A stretch of 64,000 nucleotides of DNA, from NCBI GenBank assembly GCA_025642065.1, contig JAODUP010000012.1, positions 306,501-370,500 on the forward strand, given 5' to 3'. Below the pieces are notes generated by a model. That model saw nothing but the letters and a program-made list of their open reading frames with translations. It was not told the origin of the DNA and ran no database searches. Made by a program: the position numbers and the translations under genes. Source of the DNA: Paralvinella palmiformis. Lineage: Eukaryota; Annelida; Polychaeta; Terebellida; Alvinellidae. How positions within the stretch are numbered: position 1 is the first letter of the stretch; every line of letters starts with the position of its first letter. Below, one piece after another: positions 19,876-31,523 of the stretch.

Positions 19876-20045
19876 AGGCTCCTCCATAGTCTAACTGGTA
19901 GCGCGGTTGGCCACATATCTCAACCACCCAAATTGAAATCTCGGCGTCGGCCTGTCTGAAAGGTGTTTCATTCTTCACTTCACCTCATTGCTTTTGGAGT
20001 TCTCTCGGCCAATTCTGTGACATAAAATGGCAGTAAAACTTCCTT
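19876..20045 (+). mobile_element. tRNA-derived SINE, first family
   Basis: Head CTCCATAGTCTAACTGGTAG, a diverged B box (TTGAAATCTCGG), body TTTTGGAGTTCTCTCGG and tail ACATAAAATGGCAGTAAAAC match the family at 16237 and 33436. Confidence 0.6.
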
Positions 20046-20431
20046 CTAAATGTTATTATTAAAAACATTTGTATATTACTACTATGGCTCCAGCTGTACT
20101 TGGACATTACAGAAGCATTAAGTAAAGGATGGATGGATATAATATATTGACACATTGGCACAAACTAAGGCATTCATATAACTGGATGGTGGGCGCCATA
20201 TTTGGTTGACGCCGCCAGCTAATCTCCATCTTTGGAGACCATTCATTAACCATCTCCTTCCTATCTAGACCACACTATATGACTCAACTTCAGTAATTAA
20301 TCGCGTGCCTTTATCCAATTATTATTTTGTGTTTATTAACTTTACGAAATTGGTATATATTAGTGATTAATAATAAAATGTTTAGCATAATCAAGGTTGT
20401 TATTCAATTTCCGCACATCCACGAATACTTA

Positions 20432-20790
20432 GTGAGCTCCGGTGACCTAGCGGTTAAGCACCCGACACAGGTGCCAAGGATCACAGGTTCGATCCAAGCA
20501 AGAGGTCGAAACTTTTCCAGAGAATAATTTCTCGACTCACAACATCGTGGGTGGTTGACCACATTAAACGGCGCTACCGTCTCCACCGAATTACTAAAAA
20601 TAAAAGGGGACATTAAAGACCCCCATAAGGACGTAAAACACTCTGGCAGTGTTATTTCGGCTCCATCTTTCCGTACTGCTTCCCTGTGGTTGGTGGGGAA
20701 TGACGTATTTCTCAACCACTCCAACATAGAGGCTGTGCTGATTAAGCGACAGTGTGAGGATTCACCCCGAAATACAAAGCATCACGCATA
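20432..20790 (+). mobile_element. tRNA-derived SINE, third family
   Basis: GTGACCTAGCGGTTAAGC (A box) and GGTTCGATCC (B box) 40-50 bp apart are followed by GGTCGAAACTTTTCCAGAG and GGTTGACCACATTAAACGGC. The latter blocks recur near 47560-47650, showing a dispersed family. Open frames here on both strands derive from the repeat and are not genes. Confidence 0.6.
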
Positions 20791-21867
20791 CTAATATGCA
20801 GTGACGTAGCATATATACACCAGCACAGAATATTAGAATGAATTAAAAAAATATGAAACTGGCCCGGGCTTCGTCTCTGCTACGCCGGATATTGTTTTTC
20901 TGTCTAAGGGATACAAAGACTGTTGGACAAGCCGTACTGGAGTTTTACTCGATGGTAGCCAGCAAGCACTCAGAAAACAGACCGAAGTTGGTTACCGATC
21001 TAGAGGCAGACCTGTTTGTCTTGCACGCACTGAGGAGTGCCATGTTTCGATTTTAACCATACGTATGGCATGTTTATAGCCCCACGTACTGGACACGTAC
21101 ACCAACCACGACGTAATTTTGCAGGGTTGGAAAAGCACACACACACCATATCAATTAAGAGCAGAGCAGCGAATTGGTGATATCGAAATGTTTTTATGGT
21201 TATATGAGACTGTGAGGAGCCACAGGAGACCAATACATTTGCTACTGAGAGAGTGATTGCCCGGAGCCTTCTGGTAGAACAGAAAAATACTCACAAGAAA
21301 GTGACGACTGGACGGATCGGGGCTGCTGCCAGAAAGGCCAAACAGGAAACACTGAATCACTTGTCACGCCTGCGGCCACAACAACGATGGAGCCGCATGT
21401 ACTGCCGCGCACAGCCACAGACGGGAATTAACAAACAGTGATTTGAATTGGATGGTGTGGCGTGACAATACTTCATTAAGACAGGCTTAAACTAATTGCT
21501 AGCTAACAAAGGACCCAAACTCTAAATCAATTTAAGGCTACTGTGGCTTATCGGATAATGGTATTTAATAAGAATATAGTTTGAAACCACCCTTCTTGAG
21601 ACTTAATTGGTTGTGGTGGCTATGCATACATGAAAGGGGAGAATCTAGCAAATCAGAGGGTCGTAGTACGCGTAAAAAACTATAGTAACAGAAGTTAGCA
21701 GCATAAATAACATAATAGTCTTTGTTGGGCACTTCACACTTATGTACTTACACATGCAGGGCACATGCCTTGGAGTTACAATCATATTTGCCTCGTTTAG
21801 AAAAACCTTAGTTGTGGTTTCTATAGTCTTGTTATGGCTTATGTTGAGTTCATTTGAGTTGTTTAGC

Positions 21868-22005
21868 CTCGGCTCTGGTCACACGTAGGACATAATTTAA
21901 GGATGAGAGGCGACTGGCAGGAGAAATAAATCTCATAACCATAAGAATGAGACCGATTCCAACCCATAACCTCGGAGTTTCCAGCGCAGTACTCTAATAT
22001 TCGGA
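21868..22005 (-). mobile_element. tRNA-derived SINE, second family
   Basis: On the minus strand GAGTACTGCGCTGGAAACTC and a B-box-like GGTTGGAATCG are followed by GTGTGACCAGAGCCGAGGCT, matching the block after the head of the copy at 19697. Confidence 0.5.
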
Positions 22006-22032
22006 AAGTTCTTTATGATTTATGTTAAACAG

Positions 22033-22035
<3 letters not shown>

Positions 22036-22065
<30 letters not shown>
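22036..22065. repeat. (TA)n microsatellite
   Basis: Fifteen TA units directly beside the SINE at 21868-22005. Confidence 0.85.
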
Positions 22066-22068
<3 letters not shown>

Positions 22069-22239
22069 GAAATCTACAAAAGCACGCACTGCGATCAAAT
22101 GGATTAGGTGATGCATGCTTAATGAAATTTCGATCTGAAATAGTAATAATGATTATAAAAAGCCTTTACACGATTTTCATATTGGGAAACTTTCATAAAA
22201 CAAAATTAGCTTGTTTTAGGTGTCCAAACACCTGATATG

Positions 22240-22325
22240 TCACTTCAGAACGGCAGGTTTGAATGTTTGGAGTTTCCGACAACTTCTGGCCAACCCCACT
22301 AGCAGTCAGATCACGGAAGCGCCCC
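22240..22325 (-). mobile_element. possible SINE head fragment
   Basis: On the minus strand GGGGCGCTTCCGTGATCTGA resembles the first-family head; the body and tail of that family are not seen after it. Confidence 0.35.
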
Positions 22326-23024
22326 GTTTGTATGATAGGTGAGATAGTTGTGCATGCAACGCCGAGAACCGTTTGTACGAAGATTTGATATAGATATTAT
22401 TTGATCCAAGAACAATACGAGCGCCTCACAATTTGGATAATGTCCACGGCAATAAAACCCTGTAGCTCCCACACCTGGTTTTTCTACATATTCAGCAGTT
22501 ATAGGGAATTAAGCCTGACTAAAAGCCGAATCGGCTATCTAAACTGTACCGAAACTACGGTATTTTTTAGAAGATTGGTTTTTCCGAACTGATACACCCA
22601 TAACGAGATAGTCTCGTCTCATTTTGTCAAAGGTGAACGAGATTTTTGTAGGGATTCTGCCAATGTAAGTGAATTAATTCAGATATATTCATGCAAATAT
22701 ATTCAGCTAAATATACGGGATAAATGTTTTTGGGGATGAAACATATGTTTTCATTTATACAATAAAGGAACAAAAATATTCTGTGAATAACTATCGGATG
22801 GGTACTTATTGTGGGTATGTACTATGTGCAAATAAATTAAGGTAGGCTAGAGTCTATATTAATTGGTGTTTGTTTAGTTACGAACATTATGTCTTGTTGA
22901 TAACCAAAGTTTTCCTCCTTTAAGTTTAGTTTACTCAAATTGATTATGGTCACCTTGTAGCCAGTATAGTATTTTCCTGGTTTTGGTCGAATTGATTCTT
23001 TTGGGCTTTGTCTGTATGGTCTGA

Positions 23025-23064
23025 GTGTGTGTGTGTGTGTGTTTGCGCGCGCGCACACACACAC
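23025..23064. repeat. alternating purine-pyrimidine tract (TG)n-(CG)n-(CA)n
   Basis: A TG run passes through GCGCGCGC into a CA run, making a palindromic alternating tract of about 40 bp, a sequence class prone to Z-DNA and cruciforms. It lies about 0.75 kb before the first recognised coding exon of the next gene. Confidence 0.8.
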
Positions 23065-23434
23065 TTTAATAAAATACCTCGATTTTGAGCCTTATCTTGC
23101 CAAATTTGAGGCGTCTACTTACACTAAGTTCACTAAAAATTACTGTCGAACTATCGCAGTTACTAATAAACGTTTAGGCACAGGACAGACGCCATTTAAA
23201 GAAGATCTGAAATACGGTTGCGTGGTAATGAAAACCTGCAGTCCCTGGTGATCAATATCAAACCAATAGTCAAACACAAAGTCCATGAGCAAAACGAGTA
23301 ATAAAAGCATGCTAAAAATTGAAATTAGGGGTCGCCTGAATAAGTCCAACTCATTGAAGTTTTGTGTGGTAATCAAAAGCTGCAGTGGGATACACCAGCA
23401 TCAGGTTCCATGAGAATGATTACATTTTGCGATG

Positions 23435-23570
23435 ACCCGGCTGGAACAAGAACGAAAATAGCGTTGTATACCCGGCTGCCGGCTAAACAGTCGCCGTTAG
23501 TTTCATTCGGGACCCGGCTGCCGGATGGATAAGACTGTTTTCTATCGTTCGGGATCCGGCTGCCGGGTAA
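23435..23570. repeat. 42-bp GC-rich tandem repeat
   Basis: The block (A)CCCGGCTGCCGG occurs at 23470 and 23512, and as ATCCGGCTGCCGG at 23554, exactly 42 bp apart; a truncated block ACCCGGCTGG starts at 23435. The spacers share CGTT...TTCGGG features. Each block contains the palindrome CCGGCNGCCGG. It is unusually CpG-rich for this AT-rich window. Confidence 0.78.
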
Positions 23571-23696
23571 ATAATATACATACTAAAAAATGTGCTGGTA
23601 TATATACTAAAATATATATGATATTCTGTTAGTCCTATAAGGACTTAATTATAGGTACAGTAGGATGTGATGTATGTACACCAACCAATATTGCAC

Positions 23697-23729
<33 letters not shown>

Positions 23730-23801
23730 TATATATATTTAATTCATGTAGATTTGATATGTTATTTTCAGAATTAAGACTGCAGTAAAACAACAAAGAA
23801 T

Positions 23802-23917
23802 ATGTTTCGAAGATTTTCCTTCAACCCGGATGGAGATTTATGGTCAAACATAATAAATTCAGTAACACCTAGATTTACAAGGGGTCAGTAAACTTGATCT
23901 ATGACATGAGTTATGTG

Positions 23918-23968
<51 letters not shown>

Positions 23969-26900
23969 TATAGTTCTATATTTCATGGGCACAGTACAAA
24001 TATATGTGTTAGGAAAGTGCAATAGGGGTATACTTTAGATGGGGCTGGGACTGAGACACTACTAATGCAATGTAGTATCTCCTGTGTAAATTTTGAGTAT
24101 TGTGATTAGCATAATTTATACTAACTTACGCAACTGTACCAGTTGAATAAAACCTAATTGACGATGGAAATCCAGAAAGGAAGAAAAAAAACACGAAATT
24201 CAGATACCTATTTTGTCATTTTCGTTTGTAGAACTATTTTCTATGTCTTAGGTAGTTTAATTTCTATTCACTTTTTGTTCTGATATTAAATTGTTTCCAA
24301 ATACTATAAAAATTATTTTTTATAGAAAGTATTCAAGGTCAAGAGTTATGTAAATCGGCTGAAGAAATGAAGGAGGGAGGTAGTCAGGCACTTCAGGATG
24401 GAAAATACCCACTTGCTTTTGCCATGTATGGTGAAGCTTTTAAGGTAACAGTTAAAGACAATGATTCTATACTCTTAATTCTCACTTACTGTTTAACCAC
24501 AGATAGTACTTTTATAAAATAATATTATTTACATGTATTTTTATTACTGACATGAATCCAATTAAGCAGATTTCTTTTTACAAAGTGCTACCCAAGTATT
24601 AGACAATGAGGAACAATCTAGTGACATTTTAAGCAGAAGTTCATACATATGCATACTAATGGTGGAATATGAAAAAGCTACTATAATAGCTGATGTTTGT
24701 ATAAGTATAAATCCTTCTTGGCACAAGGTGTGTTCATCATTTAATGTTAATAATAGATTTTCCATTATATATTTCACAAATTATATACAGTGCAACAATG
24801 AAATATATGTGTGGAACTTCATTAATGCCTTCTGAAAAAATCTATAACTGTTTTTTGTGTGTATTATCTAATGTGAATGAAAGGTATTTTGCTGTCATAG
24901 GGATATTACATGAAGATGCAAGTAATGAAGGCCACAGGAAAAGTTCAAGATGCAGTTAAATTGGGCATACATATATTGAAAACTTTCACATTACATAAAG
25001 ATGAAGAGTTAACAGTTCTAAAAGACATAGCAAAGATGATAGGAGAATCATCAAGTATGCTTTCAAGAGAACCGTTTCTAAACTAGAAGAATACCAAGAA
25101 TTAGAATATTTCAACATTATATGTACATACAAATGTTAGTCTAGCAAACACATAACATTTAAAAATATTTTATAAATGTTTTAGCTAACTTTATTCGCAA
25201 TATAAGGTGGAGGAAGTGTCTGTTGGGCTGAAGTGTTACAGGGCTGAAATGTCTAATGTGTTGAAGTGTCTGGTTCCTAAACGCTTTTGGCATTGGTGTT
25301 CAATATTTTATTTAGAAAACGAAAATCTTTTCTACTTAAGGACTGGATATCTGACATTTATGAGTAAGTATATAGTTCAATGACTCTTAGAGACCTAATT
25401 CATTAATTTTGTTACAGAATTTCAATGTGTTAAATTAATTTAAGTAGGTATGTAACCATGTAGAGTATTAATTAATCAATTGGTAAAAGATCCCTTGTGA
25501 GGCTTGTCCTCGAACATGAGCACATCTATCAGCAAACCCTTAGCATTAGGTTTCGCGTCATTCTTGCTTAATTAACTATGGTAACGAACAACAATGCCAA
25601 CATCAAAAACATTAACTTGAAAACTAACAGAGATAGCATTCAAATACTAAACATCAACTGCCACAGCATCAAACACCAAACACATGAGATAGCTATCATC
25701 AATCACTGACTCGTCAGAATCAAAACAAAACTTGGTTGCTTCCTAACATCAGAAACAGTGAATTCCTGCCGACACCCAGACATGGGGTCAATTCCATTTT
25801 GTAAATTCAAATTCCACTTAATTCCATATCAAATTGATTAATTTCAATTTCAAATGTATCAATTCCCAAGTACTCCAGGTACCTACTTGGAATACCTACT
25901 CTGAGCAGTTTTTTTCCCATGTAGGATTGTCATGGAAGAAAATTTCTGAATAAAATAAAATAATGGTAAATTAATTTGTGGATAAATTTGTTTTGTAGGA
26001 AACTTCAATTCCAATTCAAACTTTATTAATTCCAATTCCATTTTTTTTAAATAGTCAATTCTGGAATTGGAATTGACCATCAATTCCGGAATGGAATTGA
26101 CCACATGTCTGCTGATACCCACAAAGTCCATCGCAGAGATGAGTCCAATGATGGAGGGGTACTTCTTGCAGTCAAGAAGGTTCTGAACAGTCAAGATGTG
26201 AACCAGACAAAGGGCACATATTATGTAGTCCCATCCAGACACAGAGATAGTATTATCAAGAACAAGAAGAAGGGTTTCATACTCATAGGTTTCTATACAG
26301 GCCACCTAGCTCAGACTTTAGCTATGTGAACTCACACATAGTATCTGCAGTCTCACACAGCATAATCCACCATAAGGATTGGAGGAGATTTCAACTTACC
26401 TGATATTCAATGGGAGGACCATCAGATAACTGATCATAGCAACACATCGTTCATCAATGAGGCATTCCTCACTACTTTCCAAGACTCCAGCTAAGAGCAG
26501 ATGGTATGGTTCCCAACAAGAAACTCAAACACACTGAACACCGTCCTGACCAATAGACCCACACTGATAAACAGGCTGGATCCCATCCTAGGCATCAGTG
26601 ACCATGATAAAATGATATACACCAGTATTAAACCCTTCAGGAGTGTCCACCAAGCAGAAAGATCACCCTTTGGAGACATGCAGACATGACCAAGTTGTGG
26701 TCAGACACTGCTAGCCTCTTGGCATCACTGCTATGTATAGCTATTCTGAGACCACTCTGGTTAACATACTGTGGAATGTGTTCAAGCATGGTATAGTGAA
26801 CATTAGGGGTGAACTCCCCAGTAAAATGTCTTCCACCTGCTTCAGCACTCGATGGATGAACACCAACATCAAGAAATTAGCATAACGTAAGAACCAGGCT

Positions 26901-29555
26901 TATAACAAAATAAAGTCTACTAAAGACCCTGCACACTGAAACTGCTTCAGGTGCCTAATGAAGACCCAGTGCACATCATGCAGAGATACATACACCAGCT
27001 ACATCAGAGACATTATACCCCTGGAACATAACCAATCCCTGTAATACTTCTGGGGTTTTGTCAAAAGCAAGAGCTGTGAAAATAATGGTGTAGCTCTGCT
27101 TAGATCTAGCTGACAAGGCGGATATAATTAATTTTAACGTTAATAATCTACTAATTATGCACTGCCAATAATAATAAACAAATATTCACGATTTACTGCT
27201 TTAACATTTCATATTATGAGAAGCCTTTCAGCACAGGGACCTATTACATTACATCATGTCTGGGATTTGTTGACAAAACGAGTGAATATTCCACTTAACA
27301 AATAGGATCTAGCAATGAAAGCAATCAACATTACTTATCATGATTGGAATCTAGTAGCATCGGGAGCTACCACATCATGTCATAACAAGATCTACAGAGC
27401 TGTCATCTTTTAACATTGGAAATAAATGTTTTCCTCTTGGTTTTCCATTTGTGTAATGTTTACTAACTATTCTTAAAGTATAAATATTTTTCAAACCCTA
27501 CATTATGATATCATAATAATGTTTTAAAAACCATACATTTATATGATGTTTTTTAAATGTTGTTGTGTTTGCTGGAACAGTATATTAGTTATGACTTATG
27601 AATGAAATATTAATAGCAGTACCACTAGCAACTATTTGTTTTAAACATGTCATATATTGGATGTTATTTCAGTTAAATGTGATTTACCTTAATTCTTTTT
27701 CATAGCTGAGTTGAGACTATTGGAAGAGCTTCATTTCAGTGAGGGAAAGATCTCCTAAATGATCTGGTGAAAGGTGGTGAATGGCATGCCATTTATGTGC
27801 TGACCAGTGGCAATAGACACGGTAATTTGTTAATTTCAGCATGTAAAGCAAACACTGTTCAGTTATCTAGTTTGATGGAGGTTTGTTCACCAAAAGAATG
27901 GACTGAATGGGGGGAGAAGTTGGTGATAGATTTAATACAGAGAAGGATCCCACTGGCATCTCTGGATCCCAATGGAAAGCACCCTTTGCATGCTGCACTA
28001 AAAATGGCAATTAAAACAGGTAAGATTAAAACTAGTTAAATGATTAATATTTTGTTTACATATGTTGTATAATTTAATATACTACTTTCTAAACTGATAT
28101 TACTAAATTCTTATCCAAATAAAACAAACAAGCTATCTTTGTGAAATACATTGATAATATCAGAGAACGATTAACTATTTTTGTATTTTCTATAGAATAG
28201 AAGATTAATATTATTTTAAAAGGATAATATAATTATTAAATAATTACAACTGTATTGCAGGTAGTCATGGGCTATTGGAGTATTTATTTCAGCATTATAT
28301 CCCCACTGGTGACAGAAACAGGATGGATGATGATCAAAATACACTTCTCCATCTTGCATGCAAGTACGTTATTGTACAATATATATCTGTTGTGTTAAAG
28401 CAACGAAGGATACAAAATAGTATTAGACCAACCATATCTTGTGATGGGTAAACTTTCAAAAGAACTTTTTATTTTCTCAAAAGTTGGCCTTGTCAAGTAA
28501 ATGTTCAAGTCAGCTATCTTTACCTTGTATTTAATATTAGATGCATAGATAAATCTCTTATTGTTCACAAATTTGAGAAATTCACATTCTTTTTCTTATT
28601 TTGTGTTCATGCAAAACAGAGGATCATATCAATCTCAAGACAGAATGATTTCTTTACTTCTCAAAAATAATGTTGATCCGACAATTAAAAACAAAGCAGG
28701 CTTACTTCCTGTAGAACTTTTGCTACCCAACAGTTCTTGTGTTGCACTCTTACAGGAAACCAAGGAAAATAAAGGTAATTTTACTTACATGATAATACGA
28801 AGTGTTGTGAATTAATGCTTAATTAACTTTGAATATCCAGTACATAGTCCTTTAAAATAGCTGCCGTTACCATAATGGTTGATTAAAAAGTATTACTTTT
28901 TCTTCTTCCCTAAGTTACTTTTATGTTGAGCACTAAATACATTCCTCTAGATGATTCTAGATTACTGCCATAATTAAGATGGTTGTTTAGTAGGTAGTTT
29001 TGTTAACTCTCTTTCAAAGGAATGTCCATGACATCATTGAATAAATCTGAAGTGAAAAAACAGGAAATCTGTGAAAATTACCAGGACATTTACACTACAG
29101 ATGATGTGCAAGAATCGGATCAAACAAATTTAAAGTGTCCACAAACACAGACTTTCATTGCTACAAAAAAAGAGAATGTTCCCATCCTGAAAAGCCCACC
29201 AAACATAAAACAATGGAGAGCCAGTGATATAACAAAGTGGCTAGAGGAAAATCAGCTGGACTTCATGAAGCCAAGGTTTCAGTTCTATAAATTTATATAC
29301 ATATGAATTCCTAAATATTGTAACCTCACTTGGTGTCATTAGTATGTAATTATGTTATAATATAGAGTGAGTATCATTATTACTAAGTAACAGGTCATAT
29401 TTTATTTCTGTTATAGGTTGAAGGGAGCATCAGGAGCTGAATTAATTGAGCTGTGGCTCATGCTGAAAACTGCACCAAAATATTTTTATCGGTCACTTCC
29501 TCAACAGATTGGTGTCTCATGTGATCAGTTGCTTAAATTGAGTACTTCTCTTTGA
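23802..29555 (+). CDS. TPR/ankyrin/SAM-like protein, frame broken
   Basis: Function unknown; by domain types a probable scaffold. Exons: 23802-23883 (5' acceptor at 23771), 24326-24444, about 24570 or 24611 to 24727, 24901-25054, 27706-28019, 28261-28363, 28620-28774, 29020-29275, 29417-29555; near 480 residues. Exons 2-4 read as TPR-like helices (GSQALQDGKYPLAFAMYGEA; INPSWHKGYYMKMQVMKATG). Exons 5-7 read as ankyrin-like repeats (LDPNGKHPLHAALKMA; DDQNTLLHLAC; NVDPTIKNKAGLLPVELL). Exons 8-9 end in a SAM-like domain (IKQWRASDITKWLEENQLDF, then GAELIELWLML). Six junctions keep phase, but two faults appear: exon 2 ends in phase 0 while the best exon 3 frame from 24570 needs phase 1, and in exon 5 the frame changes at GAGGGAAAG (about 27740-27746), as if one G were missing. 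Either assembly errors or decay would explain this. Confidence 0.72.
23922..23968. repeat. (TA)n-(TG)n microsatellite
   Basis: TA repeats passing into TG repeats in the first intron of the TPR/ANK/SAM gene. Confidence 0.85.
25590..27090 (+). mobile_element. LINE endonuclease-region relic
   Basis: Lies in the intron 25055-27705 of the TPR/ANK/SAM gene. Frames in succession resemble the apurinic-type endonuclease of non-LTR retrotransposons: ILNINCHSIK near the start, KKGFILIGFY, GGDFNLPDIQWED (about 26375-26420), EQMVWFPTRNSNTLNTVLTN, and GISDHDKMIYT (about 26585-26625), the last matching the conserved SDH. Several stops and shifts make it inactive. The reverse transcriptase part is missing. 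Confidence 0.82.
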
Positions 29556-31097
29556 GAACTGTAATTATCTCACAGTACAACTTCTGCTTGGATAATGTAT
29601 AAGTAAAATATTCTTTCTGATGTAAAGCCAGATCATAAACGAAACTGATAACAGATCAGCAGCAAATACACAGACAAAATTTCATTCGTGAATAACATTC
29701 CTGTACTTGTGAACCAAGTATTTGAATTATTAACAAAGCAAACTTTTGCTGTTTAGCTTTTTAAATGTTAACAATGATAGTAAAATAATCACATACTCTT
29801 TATATCTGACAGCAGTTACACAAAAAAAAGGCAATTTGATTAAAACTGTTACTTTAATACTTCATTCTGTCTGTTCATTATTATAATTATATATGTTCTA
29901 TGTATCTATCTAAATTACCATGTCAAGTATATTTTGAACTGATGAATTAAATTTTGTTTCATTATTATGAGCTTGCCTTGTATATGAAACATATCTTGTT
30001 AAACCAAGCTGATGTATACTGTATATATATGTAGGAGTTTAAGAGAGTATATTAAAATATATGGCATAACCATTAATGGATAAATAATCAGTAACAGAAA
30101 TATATCAACTAAAAAACAAAAACGGAAAGCAGTTGTATGAAGCTATGTACAGGTCTAAACTGTTTTAATATACAGAATACTTAAAATGTTAAATTTCTTC
30201 TGATTAGCATCCAACCACAGAATCGGTATTGGAAATATGACGGCCTCTTCCATGAAAAATAATATTATTGCCTGCAAACCATAATTGGCTCATCCAAGAG
30301 TGAGTACAGCTTTACAACACATAAACACAAAATATTTTTAGGTGTCCCTTCTGCTTGGGCACCACCCATGTAAGATGACACCCAGGATGAAATCAAAAAC
30401 CTACAAAGAATAGCCTGTTCCAGTTGGGTAAACAAAACAAAAAAGTAATTTGTATTATTATATAAATAATAAACATGATTATCATTTAACTGACAATAAA
30501 GGTTTTGCTCGTTTACTTATGATTGATGATTATTTTTAAATACACTTAATATTACTATGCAAGTACATTTCAATATCATCTAGTTTAAGAATTCAAACTG
30601 TCTATTCACAAATCATCCAACTGTAAAACTTTGATTTTGAGAGATCAACACAATAAAAAAACTTCAAGTAACACTGCTTTGGCCTGTTTAGGGGATCACC
30701 CATCAATATAATGCCAAGGATTAAGTTTTATCATTTGATTGGTATTTAGTGAGCATTCATACAGGTTAATAAATTGATAGTCATCTTGTGATAATTATAT
30801 ATTAACCTCTCTTTAGTAATGCATATTGTGTATCTTCAATTAAGTAAAAACTTTGTATTAAAGTGATTTATCAATATACATGGCAGTGCATATGACTTAT
30901 ATGTTGACACAGTGAATATATAATGTATATGTAAAATATAAATGTTGCTGTTTTATGGCTTTTGTGCATAAAATTTACATATTTTTAGATTATTAAAGAA
31001 TGCATCTGTTTTATCCAATTCACACGGATAAGGAAAGAACATTATTGCAGCTTTCCTACATTTTAAATGTAAAGAATAAGATAGATTTACTCAAAAT

Positions 31098-31275
31098 AAT
31101 AATAACAGTTAACTTGAACTAGATTCAACACATGGCAAACTGATCAACCCTATTTGGTTCATATTTGTGTTGTATATTACTTAAAATAATAATAATAATA
31201 GTTAACTTGAACTAGATTCAACACATGGCAAACTGATCAACCCCATTTGGTTCATATTTGTGTTGTATTTTTCAG
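31098..31275. repeat. 93-bp tandem duplication
   Basis: The segment beginning GTTAACTTGAACTAGATTCA occurs at 31108 and 31201, 93 bp apart, nearly identical over about 75 bp (one C/T change in ATCAACCCyATTTGG). High identity indicates a recent event or an assembly duplication. Confidence 0.85.
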
Positions 31276-31461
31276 TTTAAATATAAATCCTTAATGATCA
31301 CACAGTTAATCAATTTATTACAAAATAAATAAAATATGCAATATCTTTGTTCCTAATTTCAAACATATAAACCTTCCATACTTTATAGCTGCTGTGGAAG
31401 TGTTCCCAATGTTATTTCAGCATGAATGCATGGATGACTGAATAATGCAGACTGGAAACAT

Positions 31462-31467
31462 TTTATT
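31462..31467 (-). terminator. candidate poly(A) signal of RWDD4
   Basis: AATAAA on the minus strand, 57 bp beyond the RWDD4 stop codon. Confidence 0.5.
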
Positions 31468-31523
31468 ACAAGGAAACATATTTACACATTTATCACCAAT
31501 ATAACTTTAAAGAATAATAGTGA

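Larger units (their letters stand above)
16430..23771. other. gene-free intergenic region between SQLE and TPR/ANK/SAM gene
   Basis: The two flanking genes diverge from this 7.3-kb region, so both promoters should lie in it. No conserved coding exon was recognised. It holds a foldback (17994-18102), a LINE relic (18880-19300), SINE pieces (19697-20040, 20432-20790, 21868-22325), TA and CA tracts, a Z-DNA-prone tract and a GC-rich tandem repeat; these are listed separately. Confidence 0.6.
29556..31523. other. convergent intergenic region
   Basis: The 3' ends of the TPR/ANK/SAM gene and RWDD4 face each other here. Apart from the 93-bp duplication no structured element was recognised; AATAAA matches occur at 30468-30473 and 30495-30500 on the plus strand. 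Confidence 0.5.

Noticed and set aside
20404..20794. Overlapping open frames on both strands near 20.4-20.8 kb
   Set aside because: They coincide with a tRNA-derived SINE whose blocks recur at 47.5 kb.
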